Of a stretch of 64,000 bases of DNA, positions 8,214 through 16,798 are shown piece by piece. Source of the DNA: Seongchinamella unica (lineage in GTDB: Bacteria > Pseudomonadota > Gammaproteobacteria > Pseudomonadales > Halieaceae); assembly GCF_004354085.1 (NCBI RefSeq), contig NZ_SMSE01000006.1, forward strand, positions 1 through 64,000. The letters are read 5' to 3'. Made by a program: the position numbers and the translations under genes. The stretch's first letter is position 1; each line of letters starts with the position of its first letter. Under the pieces are notes generated by a model that saw only the letters and a list, made by a program, of their open reading frames with translations, was not told the origin of the DNA and did no database searches.

Positions 8214-8446
8214 CCCATGAGGAACTGGTGACCCGGGTGTCGGAGGAAATGAACCGGCGCTCTTACGTGTTTACGGTGGTGGCGACCATATTCCTTCCAC
8301 TGGGTTTCTTCACCGGCCTGATGGGTATCAACGTGGGCGGCATGCCAGGTGTGGACGCGGATGCCGCGTTCTGGATAGTAGTGGCCATGTGCGCCGGCAT
8401 CATGGTGGCGCTGGCACTGTTGTTTCGCCTCAATCGATGGCTTTAA
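8201..8446 (+). pseudogene. Truncated ZntB/CorA-type metal transporter (C-terminal fragment)
   Basis: The frame encodes only the last 80 or so residues of a CorA-superfamily transporter. It has the end of the long stalk helix (THEELVTRVSEEMNRRSYVF), then TM1 with LGFFTGLMGINVGGMPG, which is the ZntB-type variant of the CorA GMN pore motif, then TM2 and the positively charged tail RLNRWL. The roughly 240-residue cytoplasmic domain is absent. The first codons (MQIN) come from the right end of the 161-bp element, so insertion or deletion at that element removed the 5' part. Probably non-functional, though a short membrane peptide could still be made. Confidence 0.75.
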
Positions 8447-8485
8447 TCAAATCCATCCACGTGAGCAAATAAGGCCTGCGCAATC

Positions 8486-10123
8486 TTATTCGAGCGGGCT
8501 GAGGAAGCCGCAGGGGCACAGCTCGATGCACTTGCCACATCCCTCACAAATATCGGGATCGAAGCTAAAGTAGTTGCCGGGTGTGGGATTCTCGACGGGC
8601 GTAAAGCTGCCGGCATTGCAGTACATCCAGCACTGGAAGCAGCCCAGGCACGAACCGCAGGACAGGCAGCGCTCGGCCTCGGCCAGGAACTCCCGTTCAC
8701 TGATCGTCTCAGCGACTTCGAGCGCGGGATTGCGCAGGCGCAACTCTGCGCTTGCCTCGTGGTCGGCGACCCGGTCGATGTGAACGTAGCGTTCGGTCTT
8801 GACCTTTGGCGATTCGTGTTCCTCGGAGCTTTCGGAGGGTTCGATGTCACAGGCCCTCAACGCGGCCTGCTTCCCTTCGGCGATGGCGGCGCTGGCGATT
8901 CCCTGATGCAGCACGTCGCCACCTGAACTGACTCCCGGAGGTGCCGCCTCAGGGCCTGGACCTTCGGGTACCGCCTGCTCCAGCCCCTGCCAGTCGGGCT
9001 CCTGCGAAACCGCAATGACCACCGTCGTGGCGGGTAGCTCCGTGGCGCTGTCCTGAATGGGCTCTGGCACATGCCGGCCGCTGCCATCGGTCGGCCCGGT
9101 GCGCATGTGCTGTACGACCAGTCCGCGCAGCTCGCCTGATGGGGCGTGCAGGATCTCCAGGGGAACGGTCAGCCCCATGAACTCGACGCCCTCGGCCCGG
9201 GCCTGTTCGATCTCCGCAGCGATGGCCGGCATCTCTGCGAGTTCGCGCCGATAGACGACGGTGACCTCGGCCCCGTACCTGCGCCCGACACGCGCCACGT
9301 CGATGGCGGTGTTACCGCCGCCTATAACCAATAGCTGATCTCCGGCGGATATGGGCTGTTCGGTGTTATGGCGCTCCAGGAATTGGGTGCCGGTCCATAC
9401 GCCGGGCCCGGTTTCGCCCGGCACATTGAGCATGCGGGCCCGTTGCGCTCCCAGACCGAAAAACAGGGCCTGGTGCCGGTCCCTGAGTTCATCCAGGGTC
9501 AGGTCCCTGCCGATGCGAACATCGGTCTGTATCTCCACCCCGAGGTCGACGATCCGCTGAATTTCCCCGTCCAGCACGTCGTGAGGCAGCCGGTAGTCCG
9601 GCACACCATAGCGCAGCATGCCTCCCGCGTGTGGGTGCCAGTCATAAACGGTGACCGCGTGACCACGGCGTGCCACCTGGTAGGCAAACGAGAGTCCTGC
9701 TGGACCGGCACCGATCACGCCAAAAGAACGACGCTCTTCGGCGGGCGTGAGACAGGGCAGTTGCAGGCCCTTGTCCAAGGCCCAGTCCCCCAGGAAACGT
9801 TCCATGCTGCTGACGGCGACCGCCGAATCTGTATCGCTACGATTGCACTGCGACTCACAGGGGTGGGGACAGATTCTGCCCATGACTGCGGGAAACGGGT
9901 TATTGTCCACGATCCGCTCCCAGGCCTGGGTGTAGGCGTCCTCGGTGGACAGTCCCATGCTTTCGCGCTGCGCAATCGGGGCGATCCAGTCACGGATGCT
10001 GGTCCCGCAGGGACAGTTGTCCTGGCAGGGGGCCACCTTGGGTGCCAGGTCCGGTTTCAGTGGACTAAAAGCGAAGCCCTCCCCGGACGGAGGGGCTCCC
10101 TTGTCAGTGGCGTCGGTGCTCAT
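8486..10123 (-). CDS. GltD-like NAD(P)H/FAD oxidoreductase with C-terminal ferredoxin domain
   Basis: A 545-residue flavoprotein of the glutamate-synthase small-subunit type. The N-terminal Fe-S helical domain (CQDNCPCGTSI, RICPHPCESQCNRSD) binds [4Fe-4S] clusters. FAD (GVIGAGPAGLSFAY) and NAD(P) (LLVIGGGNTAIDVA) Rossmann motifs follow. The C-terminus adds a cysteine-rich segment (CLSCGSCLGCFQCWMYC) and a ferredoxin-type CEGCGKCIELCPCGF, absent from ordinary GltD. It should move electrons between NAD(P)H, flavin and several clusters to a partner protein. ATG overlaps the stop of the upstream cNMP-binding gene (ATGA), with GGGAGG six bases upstream. Fourth and last gene of the leftward cluster; no GltB partner is present. 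Confidence 0.85.
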   Translation of the reverse strand: MSTDATDKGAPPSGEGFAFSPLKPDLAPKVAPCQDNCPCGTSIRDWIAPIAQRESMGLSTEDAYTQAWERIVDNNPFPAVMGRICPHPCESQCNRSDTDSAVAVSSMERFLGDWALDKGLQLPCLTPAEERRSFGVIGAGPAGLSFAYQVARRGHAVTVYDWHPHAGGMLRYGVPDYRLPHDVLDGEIQRIVDLGVEIQTDVRIGRDLTLDELRDRHQALFFGLGAQRARMLNVPGETGPGVWTGTQFLERHNTEQPISAGDQLLVIGGGNTAIDVARVGRRYGAEVTVVYRRELAEMPAIAAEIEQARAEGVEFMGLTVPLEILHAPSGELRGLVVQHMRTGPTDGSGRHVPEPIQDSATELPATTVVIAVSQEPDWQGLEQAVPEGPGPEAAPPGVSSGGDVLHQGIASAAIAEGKQAALRACDIEPSESSEEHESPKVKTERYVHIDRVADHEASAELRLRNPALEVAETISEREFLAEAERCLSCGSCLGCFQCWMYCNAGSFTPVENPTPGNYFSFDPDICEGCGKCIELCPCGFLSPLE

Positions 10124-10512
10124 ACACCACCTCCCCGCTGGCTTTCCAACTGTTGCTTCAGGTGCGCGATGTTACCATCCAGGTTGCGTACGCGATGGCA
10201 CAGTACTTCCAGGACACTCATGGCCAGGGAAGGATCCTCCTGGATGCGCCGCATGAAGGTCTTGCGATCGATGGTAATTGCGCGAACGGTGCCGCGAGCC
10301 TTCACGGTAGACGACCGAACTGTATTCTCGACGATAGCCATTTCTCCGAACAGCTCACCCGCTTCCATGGTATCCACAACGGTGGGCCGTCCTTCCTCCA
10401 TGCGGATAACATCGGCGGTACCCTGTTGGATGATGTACATACAATCGCCCACTTCGCCCTCGGTGATGATGATTTCACCGTCCTGGTATACGCGGCCCAA
10501 CTCTTCGTTCAC
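10120..10512 (-). CDS. Stand-alone cyclic-nucleotide-binding domain protein
   Basis: About 130 residues making a single Crp-type beta-roll. GEIIITEGEVGDCMYIIQQG lies at the front, and the phosphate-binding cassette GELFGEMAIVENTVRSSTV has the FGEM-A...RS pattern that contacts cAMP or cGMP in the family. A helical tail (CHRVRNLDGNIAHLKQQLE) follows and there is no DNA-binding domain, so it is a ligand sensor, not a transcription factor. A much longer open frame exists, but translation most likely starts at GTG 10512, which overlaps the upstream stop (GTGA) and has GGGGGG about eight bases upstream. Four-base overlaps with both neighbours imply coupled translation. Confidence 0.8.
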   Translation of the reverse strand: MNEELGRVYQDGEIIITEGEVGDCMYIIQQGTADVIRMEEGRPTVVDTMEAGELFGEMAIVENTVRSSTVKARGTVRAITIDRKTFMRRIQEDPSLAMSVLEVLCHRVRNLDGNIAHLKQQLESQRGGGV

Positions 10513-12017
10513 GATGCGGTTACCCCCCGTTTTCTCGCAGACGGCAAACGCAGGTTTGCCGCGGCGAGATTCCATAGCAGCCGGGATATGAATACAGGGT
10601 GTAGCGTACGCAGCAACACTTCCCGATAAGGAGCGCTGCCTGTAAACACGTCCCACAGTACACTGCTCATTCGCGGTGCCACGCCGGCACCGTATTGCTC
10701 CTGTTCTGTCATTCTCAGTACGCCCCGTCGGGCAAAGGTCAGCCTCTGTATCAGGTGGCAGACACCGAATACACATTTCCCGATCATGTTGTCGAATACG
10801 ATCTTGCGGCAGGCAGGCCAGTAATGTTCTTTGAAATTGCGCTCGGAATAGCCGTACAGGGCTACGCAGTTCGCCGCCGCTTTCGCGGTTCGATAGGCCG
10901 AGCCGATGCCATCCTTGTAGAGGCGAGCCACGCCACTGTCGCCAATGAATACGACGCGATCGGCGTAGGGCTTGCGGGCGTGGGTGACGTTGAGCCGCGG
11001 CAGGCACTGGCAGATGTTCTGCGGAGGTCGGTTGTCCGGGAAGCACCTTCTGACTTCTTCGGCATTCAGGAAGGCATTCACCAGCCCCTCGTCCACCTTG
11101 TCGCCCAGCATGACCAGTGTCACGTAGTCCCCCTTGGGAATCAGCGCGGCGAACTGCAAATGCGGCAGGTCCAGCAGGAACACGTTCATAGAGCTTCCCA
11201 GGTGCCGTTCCACGGCGGCGGCACCGAGTTTGAATTCGGCCACGAATGACTTTGCCATTTGCGGGCGACTGAAGCCGCGGCCGGTCTGCTCGACGAGTCC
11301 GAGCAGGGCACTGTTGAGCCCGCTGGCAACCACCACCAGGTCATAGGATTCCTTGCGGCCGTCTGCCAGTTTAATTTGTGGGTGCCCGCTGTCGAAATCC
11401 ACCGAGGTAACCATGTGGGGTCGGTGATGGGCGCCTGCCCGTACGGCCTCCCGCAGCAGGTAGTGATCAAAGCCGGTGATGTGGGATTGCTCGGATTTTT
11501 TCGGCCCATGGCCTCGGTAAACGGCCGCGATTCGTTTCTCCTGCAGGGGCGTGTCGATCCTGACGCTGCCGACGTCCATATGCATGACATACGAATCTAT
11601 GCCGCGTTGCACGGTTTCATCCGGAAGAATAATGCCGTCCGCGGCCAGCAACTGCACCAGTGATTCCGAGACGACGCCGCCGCAGTGGTTGCACCCCGCC
11701 GGACCACAGTAGTTGAAGTTTCTCGGTTCGAAGATGTCCAGCTCGATGTGGGTGCCGATGCGTCGCAGCGTGCGCATCAGGAAACGGGAAAACAGGGTTC
11801 CTGCGGGACCGCCTCCAACTACCGCAACACGATTGCCGTCGGTCAGGCAGAGACCGTCGGTAGAGTGGGGATCTGGTGCGTTGTTATGTCCGGATCCGCT
11901 GCCGGTCCCGGTCCGCCACGAGTCCGGGTCGGTAAGAATGCGAACAGCCTCGGGCTGAACCTTATTCCCGTCCTTTTCGTCGGGCCTGGAAATCTTATTG
12001 TTGTATTTCTGAACCAT
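10509..12017 (-). CDS. FAD-dependent oxidoreductase, geranylgeranyl-reductase-like, Cys-rich
   Basis: A 502-residue protein. After a polar 60-residue N-terminal extension comes a Rossmann FAD motif (VAVVGGGPAGTLFSRFL, residues 64-80). Then comes an unusual cluster, YCGPAGCNHCGG (Cys104, 109, 112), in the position where geranylgeranyl reductases and related group-2 flavoproteins bind substrate. DLVVVASGLNS and VVFIGDSGVARLYKDGIGSA are the later FAD-contact motifs (GD motif). The C-terminal ~100 residues are helical and may be membrane-associated. It probably reduces an isoprenoid, quinone-like or other hydrophobic substrate. GGAG about seven bases upstream supports ATG 12017. It is coupled by overlap to the cNMP protein. 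Confidence 0.75.
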   Translation of the reverse strand: MVQKYNNKISRPDEKDGNKVQPEAVRILTDPDSWRTGTGSGSGHNNAPDPHSTDGLCLTDGNRVAVVGGGPAGTLFSRFLMRTLRRIGTHIELDIFEPRNFNYCGPAGCNHCGGVVSESLVQLLAADGIILPDETVQRGIDSYVMHMDVGSVRIDTPLQEKRIAAVYRGHGPKKSEQSHITGFDHYLLREAVRAGAHHRPHMVTSVDFDSGHPQIKLADGRKESYDLVVVASGLNSALLGLVEQTGRGFSRPQMAKSFVAEFKLGAAAVERHLGSSMNVFLLDLPHLQFAALIPKGDYVTLVMLGDKVDEGLVNAFLNAEEVRRCFPDNRPPQNICQCLPRLNVTHARKPYADRVVFIGDSGVARLYKDGIGSAYRTAKAAANCVALYGYSERNFKEHYWPACRKIVFDNMIGKCVFGVCHLIQRLTFARRGVLRMTEQEQYGAGVAPRMSSVLWDVFTGSAPYREVLLRTLHPVFISRLLWNLAAANLRLPSARKRGVTAS

Positions 12018-12094
12018 CCTCCCTCTCCTTTCACCTACTGGATGATTCCTATATTTAAGCTAACACTAGTTTTCTGACGGATACATGCGATAGG

Positions 12095-13567
12095 TCAATA
12101 ACTCGTCTCTTCTTCCCCGCGGGATTCGATGTATTTCTGGAAAGCGCCCATCACCACGCGATGAATAGCGGCCTGGGTGGCGAGGTAGAAGTGCCAGGGC
12201 AGGGCTGGAGCGAAGTCGTGAATCGCTATCATGGCGTGGCTGCCCCCCGGTACCTCGCGAAACTCCATGCGGCCGTGGCTGTTGCGTGCGCGGGAGGCCA
12301 GCAGGCCCTCGGTGATGGCATAGACCCGCCGGTCAGCGCTGCTGCGCTCCGGACTGAACTCCAGGCGTAACAGGCAGGTCTTCAGGCCGTTGATACGCAT
12401 GCAGTAGGATGAATTTTCCAGTGTCTGACACTCAATAAAGGGGTTGAGATAGGCCGTCAGCCAGTTGAAGTACCTGCGTGACAGCCAGCTGGCATCTCGA
12501 CCAGGTGGCAGTCTGACGCGCTGAATTGAACGCACGGTATTGGAAGATCTCAGTTGCTCGCCGTAGCTGTCTCGCAGCCTGCGGCGAAAGCGCACTGCCT
12601 GGCGTACCTCGTCCTTCCCCCTGACCAGGTTGATCGCGTCCAGGGCGGGTTGCAACTCCGGCTGCAGGAAGTGCTGCAGGGGGTTGTCATGCGCGATGGT
12701 GTCGAATTGCAGGTTCTCGACAAAGAGCTGCAGTGCCTCGGGATGCGCCCCGGGACGCACCTGTCGCAGAAGCCATGCATAGACCCGCGGTGAGAGTCGC
12801 CGCGTGCGGAAGAACTTCGGCCGGGCGCCGGTCAGCTTTGCTGCTGCCTCCAGTAATTCCTGCCAATGTATCTTCTCGGGTCCGCCGATCTCGAACCTGC
12901 CGACGAACTGCGAGGGCTGCTGCAGGCAGTGTCGGAAGGCGCGCACGAGATCATCCACCGCGATGGGCTGCATCGCCTGCAGGCTCCAATAGGGTACCGG
13001 TACGAAAGGGGAGCGCTTCACCAGGTTTCTGATCAGCCTGATCATGGCGCTGCCGGGTTCAATGACGAGTCCCGAGCAGATGACGGTGAGCGGTGTTTTG
13101 TAGGCGCCCATAATTTCCCCGATCTGGTGATGTCGGATCTGGGCGTCACAGACAGTGCCACCGGTAGGCAGCAGTGAGCGGAGACAGTAGATGTGCTTCA
13201 CCTGGCACTCTTCGGCAGCACGGGCAAAATTTTCCGCCATGAGCAGGTCCATATCACCGCAGTTGGCCTGGTGCAGGCGGGAGTTGGGCAGGCCCGAGTG
13301 CGCCATGAAAATGGCGTACTGCGAGCCCTCGAGAATGCGTTGCATCTCGGTGAGGGAAAACAGGTCGCAGTGCTGCCATGTAACCCTGCCGTCCGGGTCT
13401 CCCGCGCTCGCTCGGGTCTCGATGCCGGTTACCGCGAGCACGTCATAGTCACGGGCCAGTTCATGGCTCAAGGTTTCCGCGATACTGCCGGCAGCGCCTA
13501 CGATGGCAACGCGACTGCGGGGCTGGCCAGCCTGCAACTGCTCATTCTCTGTTGGCGGAAATGTCAT
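12095..13567 (-). CDS. NAD(P)-binding SDR-like protein with large C-terminal domain
   Basis: A 490-residue protein. Residues 18-300 form an atypical/extended SDR domain: VAIVGAAGSIAETLSHEL for cofactor binding, then ICSGLVIEPGS and FEIGGPEKIHWQELLEAAA, typical of NmrA/complex-I-NDUFA9-like SDRs. A classical YxxxK is not evident (HHQIGEIMGAYKT stands near that place), so it may bind NAD(P) without catalysis. Residues 330-490 resemble SRPBCC/DUF2867-like extensions but are not assigned. It is the first gene of the leftward cluster, 77 bases before the FAD reductase, in the same direction. An A/T-rich stretch in that gap could hold a second promoter. Confidence 0.65.
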   Translation of the reverse strand: MTFPPTENEQLQAGQPRSRVAIVGAAGSIAETLSHELARDYDVLAVTGIETRASAGDPDGRVTWQHCDLFSLTEMQRILEGSQYAIFMAHSGLPNSRLHQANCGDMDLLMAENFARAAEECQVKHIYCLRSLLPTGGTVCDAQIRHHQIGEIMGAYKTPLTVICSGLVIEPGSAMIRLIRNLVKRSPFVPVPYWSLQAMQPIAVDDLVRAFRHCLQQPSQFVGRFEIGGPEKIHWQELLEAAAKLTGARPKFFRTRRLSPRVYAWLLRQVRPGAHPEALQLFVENLQFDTIAHDNPLQHFLQPELQPALDAINLVRGKDEVRQAVRFRRRLRDSYGEQLRSSNTVRSIQRVRLPPGRDASWLSRRYFNWLTAYLNPFIECQTLENSSYCMRINGLKTCLLRLEFSPERSSADRRVYAITEGLLASRARNSHGRMEFREVPGGSHAMIAIHDFAPALPWHFYLATQAAIHRVVMGAFQKYIESRGEEETSY

Positions 13568-13733
13568 TCTGCGATGCCGTCTTGTGAACCGATCGAGAGT
13601 GTTGGCAGCTGCCGCTTCGGGGCGGCCATTTATTTAGCCGCCAACGTCCGAGCCATTCTGTTACTCCTGAGTGTAGTCGTTGCTGGCGTCAGTCAGGGCC
13701 TGTCTTGACAGGAACGTGGCAATCTCCTCCAAG

Positions 13734-14286
13734 GGTACAGGCAAGTTAACTTCTAAAGACTGTCCTAATCCTACCTTGAATCTCAAGCAACCGCCCTACC
13801 CCAATCTTCAAACGCACTTACCCTCAGATTCCGATAGTGTTCAGTTCTGACCAGGTGCCTACCTAGATTGAACAGATTGGAAACAGCCGCATGGGCACCG
13901 AGAAATCTCTGTGCCCGCCCAATTGATTTGAATCGCCTCATCCCTCGCTCTCTCACCCTGGTCTACAGCACGCCACAAGTAATGTCGCTTACCGTTTATC
14001 TTGACGAAGACTTCATCGATGTAGAAAGTATCACCATAGCCTCTTTGCTTTCGCTTCAATCTTCGAGTGTAGATAGCTCCGAACTTGATACACCAAAGGC
14101 GGATGGACTCTCGGCTGACGGTTATGCCTCGCTCGGCCAGTAAATCTTCAATATCGCGGTGGCTCAGATTGAAGCGATAGTAGAGCCAGACGGCGTAACT
14201 TGTGATGTCGGGCGGGAATCGGTGGCGTTTGTAAGTGTTCACATGCCGATTCTAGCCGAAATCAGCGACTTAACTTGTCAGTACCC
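13734..14286 (-). mobile_element. IS6-type element with both terminal repeats and an internal deletion
   Basis: Both ends are visible: GGGTACAGGCAAGTTAACTT at 13734-13753, and at the right end the inverted GGGTACTGACAAGTTAAGTC finishing at 14286. They agree at about 16 of 20 positions. Between them lies a transposase that has lost most of its DDE core, leaving a 553-bp element where an intact IS6 element would be roughly 0.8 kb. No 8-bp target duplication is visible. This is the best reference for recognising the other relics in the window. Confidence 0.8.
13783..14242 (-). pseudogene. IS6-family transposase, internally deleted and frameshifted
   Basis: The N-terminal part (MNTYKRHRFPPDITSYAVWL onward) has the helix-turn-helix segment SHRDIEDLLAERGITVSRES and the first catalytic Asp region YGDTFYIDEVFVKINGKRHY. 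After about residue 96 the frame breaks. The C-terminus continues in another frame as MRRFKSIGRAQRFLGAHAAV and ends DWGRAVA with TGA at 13783. Roughly 100 residues, including the second Asp and the Glu of the DDE triad, are missing, so it cannot be active. Confidence 0.85.
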
Positions 14287-14334
14287 TTGAAGACCCGTAC
14301 GGCATTCCCCGGAAATGCGCGAGGAACCAAATTA

Positions 14335-14412
14335 TATCGGGTGGAAATCTATGTCGCTTGTAGGTGTTTATCGCCAGATTATGTCATTTCGGTGAGTTAA
14401 CTTGGCGATACC
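14335..14412 (-). mobile_element. Terminal fragment of another IS6-type element
   Basis: Sequence here (GTGGAAATCTATGTCGCTTG ... GAGTTAACTTGGCGATACC) parallels the last ~80 bases of the 13.7-kb element, including the terminal repeat, in the same orientation. It lies 48 bases beyond that element's end, so two copies or a duplication of the end once sat side by side. Confidence 0.6.
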
Positions 14413-14486
14413 AACGCAGCACATGGACGCCTGTTAGCCGTATTATCACATCTGAAGTGTAGCTCCCTTCGACCCTTTTGAATCGA

Positions 14487-14515
14487 TTGACAAGATGCTG
14501 TCGGGAGCCTATAAA
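14487..14515 (+). promoter_or_regulatory. Strong sigma-70-type promoter for the IPTL-CTERM gene
   Basis: TTGACA at 14487-14492 and TATAAA at 14510-14515 are separated by exactly 17 bases. Transcription would start near 14522, giving an untranslated leader of about 80 bases before ATG 14605. This is the best consensus-like promoter I found in the window, and it excludes the open-frame ATG at 14518 as the start. Confidence 0.75.
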
Positions 14516-14604
14516 GGATGAGATTCGGACAAGAAAAACCTAGTTTTAATTACAAAATTCTGTCCGGCGTACGCCAATACACCAAAAAAATAGGCGCTAA
14601 TCCC

Positions 14605-15819
14605 ATGAAAAATTCAGCAGCAACTAAAATTGTGCTTCTGGTTTTACTGCTTTGCGGTTTCTCCGGCGTTGCACAGGCGAGCCACTTTCGTGGTGGTACA
14701 TTTACTACTGCCACTATCGATAGTAACGGCGTTGTTACCGCGACGATGGAGACCAGTTGGCGGAAAAATGCCGGTGATGGCACCGCTTCTTTCAATGTCT
14801 ATGCCATAGGCGACACAACCAGAGCAACGTCACTGGGTTTTATCCAAGTTCCCAGCCCGCGAACAGATTCAAGCGATCCAGACTATGACGTGCATACCGC
14901 CAACCTGGCTTGGGACCTGTCTGCCATACCGCTGGCTCAGGGAACCTACATTATCCGTTACTCGAGTTGTTGCCGTATCGGGGCAATTGCCAATGCTGTC
15001 TCCGGTGATTTCGCCGTCGAGACTGTGGTCAATTACAGTGGTAGCACCAATAGCGCTCCGGTCATTTTCTCCGACCCCAACTTCCGTATCGCCATCGGCC
15101 AGCCCTTCAGCCAGAACCTGAACGCCAATGATCCAGACGGCGACTTGCCGCTGACCTACGTGTTTTTAACCAACACCACTGATCCCGAGTATGGCGCAGC
15201 GCAGGTTGCGGGCCTGAGCGTAGACAGTGACGGACAATTGTCCATGTCTGGTGCAGATACTGGCAATCTCAACGATGGAGATAACCTCGTCGCCAAGATT
15301 CGCATCACGGATTCCACTGGTGCCTGGTCTGATCGCGATATCATGTTTATTGCCGCCAATACCGGAAACAGCCCCCCGGTTATCAGTGATCCCCTGCCGG
15401 GTGGCAATTCCCGCACCATTCAGGTGGGAGATAGTCTGGTTATCAACGTAACGGCTACCGACCCTGATAGCGGGCAGCTCATTACCCTGACTGCAACCGG
15501 GGTGCCCGCGAATGCTACCTTCGTCCCAGGCTCGCCTGGTAATCCTGTCAGCGGCACCTTCACCTTTAACCCGGATAACAGCCAACAGGGCCAGGTATTC
15601 GGGATAAACTTTGACGCGCAGGATGATGACGGGACGTTCCCCTTGACTGACAGTGTCAACCTGCTGGTGGGTGTTGGTACGGCCCCAACCCGTGGTGGGG
15701 GCGATCCGGCCGCCGAATCGACTCCCATTCCCACGTTGAGCGAGTGGGCCATGATCATGCTGGTGCTGTCTCTGGGTCTGTACGGTGGCTACCGGGCGTC
15801 CCGACGAATGGAGACCTGA
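14605..15819 (+). CDS. Exported protein with Ig/cadherin-like repeats and IPTL-CTERM sorting signal
   Basis: A 404-residue protein. A signal peptide (KIVLLVLLLCGFSGVAQA) is cleaved before SHFRGG. An N-terminal ~150-residue domain is followed by two tandem Ig/cadherin-like modules of about 95 residues, each opening with NSAPVI or NSPPVI and carrying the DPDGD / DPDSG calcium-type motif. A proline/glycine linker precedes the C-terminal tripartite tail IPTLSEWAMIMLVLSLGLYG plus a YRASRR basic end. That tail is the IPTL-CTERM signal, processed by an exosortase-like enzyme, so the mature protein should be surface-anchored or released. The start is chosen from the promoter and signal peptide. A perfect terminator follows 28 bases after the stop, so this is a single-gene unit. 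Function of the ectodomain unknown. Confidence 0.85.
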   Translation: MKNSAATKIVLLVLLLCGFSGVAQASHFRGGTFTTATIDSNGVVTATMETSWRKNAGDGTASFNVYAIGDTTRATSLGFIQVPSPRTDSSDPDYDVHTANLAWDLSAIPLAQGTYIIRYSSCCRIGAIANAVSGDFAVETVVNYSGSTNSAPVIFSDPNFRIAIGQPFSQNLNANDPDGDLPLTYVFLTNTTDPEYGAAQVAGLSVDSDGQLSMSGADTGNLNDGDNLVAKIRITDSTGAWSDRDIMFIAANTGNSPPVISDPLPGGNSRTIQVGDSLVINVTATDPDSGQLITLTATGVPANATFVPGSPGNPVSGTFTFNPDNSQQGQVFGINFDAQDDDGTFPLTDSVNLLVGVGTAPTRGGGDPAAESTPIPTLSEWAMIMLVLSLGLYGGYRASRRMET

Positions 15820-15847
15820 TTGAGTTCTCCCTTGCGCTAACCAGAAA

Positions 15848-15874
15848 GCCGGAGCCTGTCTCCGGCTTTTTCTT
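15848..15874 (+). terminator. Rho-independent terminator
   Basis: Perfect seven-base stem GCCGGAG / CTCCGGC with loop CCTGT, followed by TTTTTCTT. It lies 28 bases after the IPTL-CTERM gene and may also serve the convergent arsM gene only weakly, as the reverse strand has just a short AAA lead. Confidence 0.9.
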
Positions 15875-15994
15875 GATTGGCTGGTTACCGCGGAAAGACC
15901 GGCTTCGGCATCAGTGGACTTTCTCAGCTGAGAGCGCCTGTCTGACCGTATCCCATTAATTCGAGCCATGATGATGTGGGATTTCTATCTATTT

Positions 15995-16798
15995 TCAAAG
16001 TGGTTTACGACCCATAAACCTGGCACTCCAGACAGAGCCCGCATACTGCCGCAACAACCCGTCCACCTGATCACAATCGAGGTCAAAGCCTGGAATATCT
16101 TCACTGAGAATGGCGCGGAGCTGAGCTGCATCGTAGACCAATCGCTCACTCACCTCGACGTCCTCAAGTCCTGCCTCGCGTAAACCGGCACTGTATTCAT
16201 TTTCCGAGATGGCCCCGGCCACACAGGCAGACCATGCCGCCACACTCTCGCGAATAACCTCGGGCAGGTCACCTACAACCATATCCGAGATCATGAACCG
16301 CGCCCCCGGTTTCATTACACGGGCAATCTCACGGAAGACCGCGGTTTTGTCCGGTGACAGGTTGATCACACAATTTGAGATCACCCAGTCCACTGAGCCA
16401 TCTTCTACCGGTAAGTGCTCGATCAAACCCTTGCGCACTTCGATGTTGTCGAATCCCGCCCTGGCAGCGTTCCGTCTCGCCGCGAGCACCATCTCATCTG
16501 TCATATCGACCCCTATGACCTTGCCACTCGGACCGGTTTTCTCCGCTGCCAGTAGCAGGTCCAGACCGCCTCCGCAGCCCAGGTCGAGCACCGTGTCACC
16601 CTCGCGAACGCCCGCGAAAGCAACGGGGTTCCCGCAACCAAGGGAGGCGCCAGCCGCTTCAGAGTGTTTGGCTGAATCGCCGTACCCAGCCAATTTTGCC
16701 GTCGGGCTGGTCGCGCAGCAGCTACCCTGTTCCTGCGCTTTTTTCAGCATGTCCGCATAACTTTTCCTGACGATGTCATGGGTTTCGGAAGCTTTCAT
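15995..16798 (-). CDS. arsM: Arsenite S-adenosylmethionine methyltransferase ArsM
   Basis: A 267-residue class I methyltransferase. The SAM motif VLDLGCGGGLDLLLAA lies at residues 70-85, and GVDMTDEMVLAARRNA forms motif II. Three cysteines characteristic of ArsM are present: Cys55 in ASLGCGNP, Cys143 in SNCVINLSPDK and Cys192 in WSACVAGA. A CC pair lies at residues 27-28. It converts As(III) to methylated and ultimately volatile arsenicals using SAM and thiols in the cytoplasm. Length and order of motifs are normal. No arsR, arsC or pump gene is adjacent; it stands alone, convergent with the IPTL-CTERM gene. Confidence 0.9.
   Translation of the reverse strand: MKASETHDIVRKSYADMLKKAQEQGSCCATSPTAKLAGYGDSAKHSEAAGASLGCGNPVAFAGVREGDTVLDLGCGGGLDLLLAAEKTGPSGKVIGVDMTDEMVLAARRNAARAGFDNIEVRKGLIEHLPVEDGSVDWVISNCVINLSPDKTAVFREIARVMKPGARFMISDMVVGDLPEVIRESVAAWSACVAGAISENEYSAGLREAGLEDVEVSERLVYDAAQLRAILSEDIPGFDLDCDQVDGLLRQYAGSVWSARFMGRKPL

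Noticed and set aside
9368-10591. Long plus-strand open frame of about 407 codons opposite the GltD-like and cNMP genes
   Set aside because: The minus strand has clear domain motifs, overlaps and ribosome-binding sites; the plus-strand translation has no recognisable family or start context and is a high-GC antisense shadow.
10120-11046. A 308-residue version of the cNMP-binding protein
   Set aside because: The first 170 or so codons overlap the FAD reductase in another frame and look non-coding. GTG 10512 with an overlapping stop fits the cluster better.
14518-14604. Earlier ATG for the IPTL-CTERM protein
   Set aside because: It sits just before the expected transcription start of the TTGACA-17-TATAAA promoter and would bury the signal peptide.
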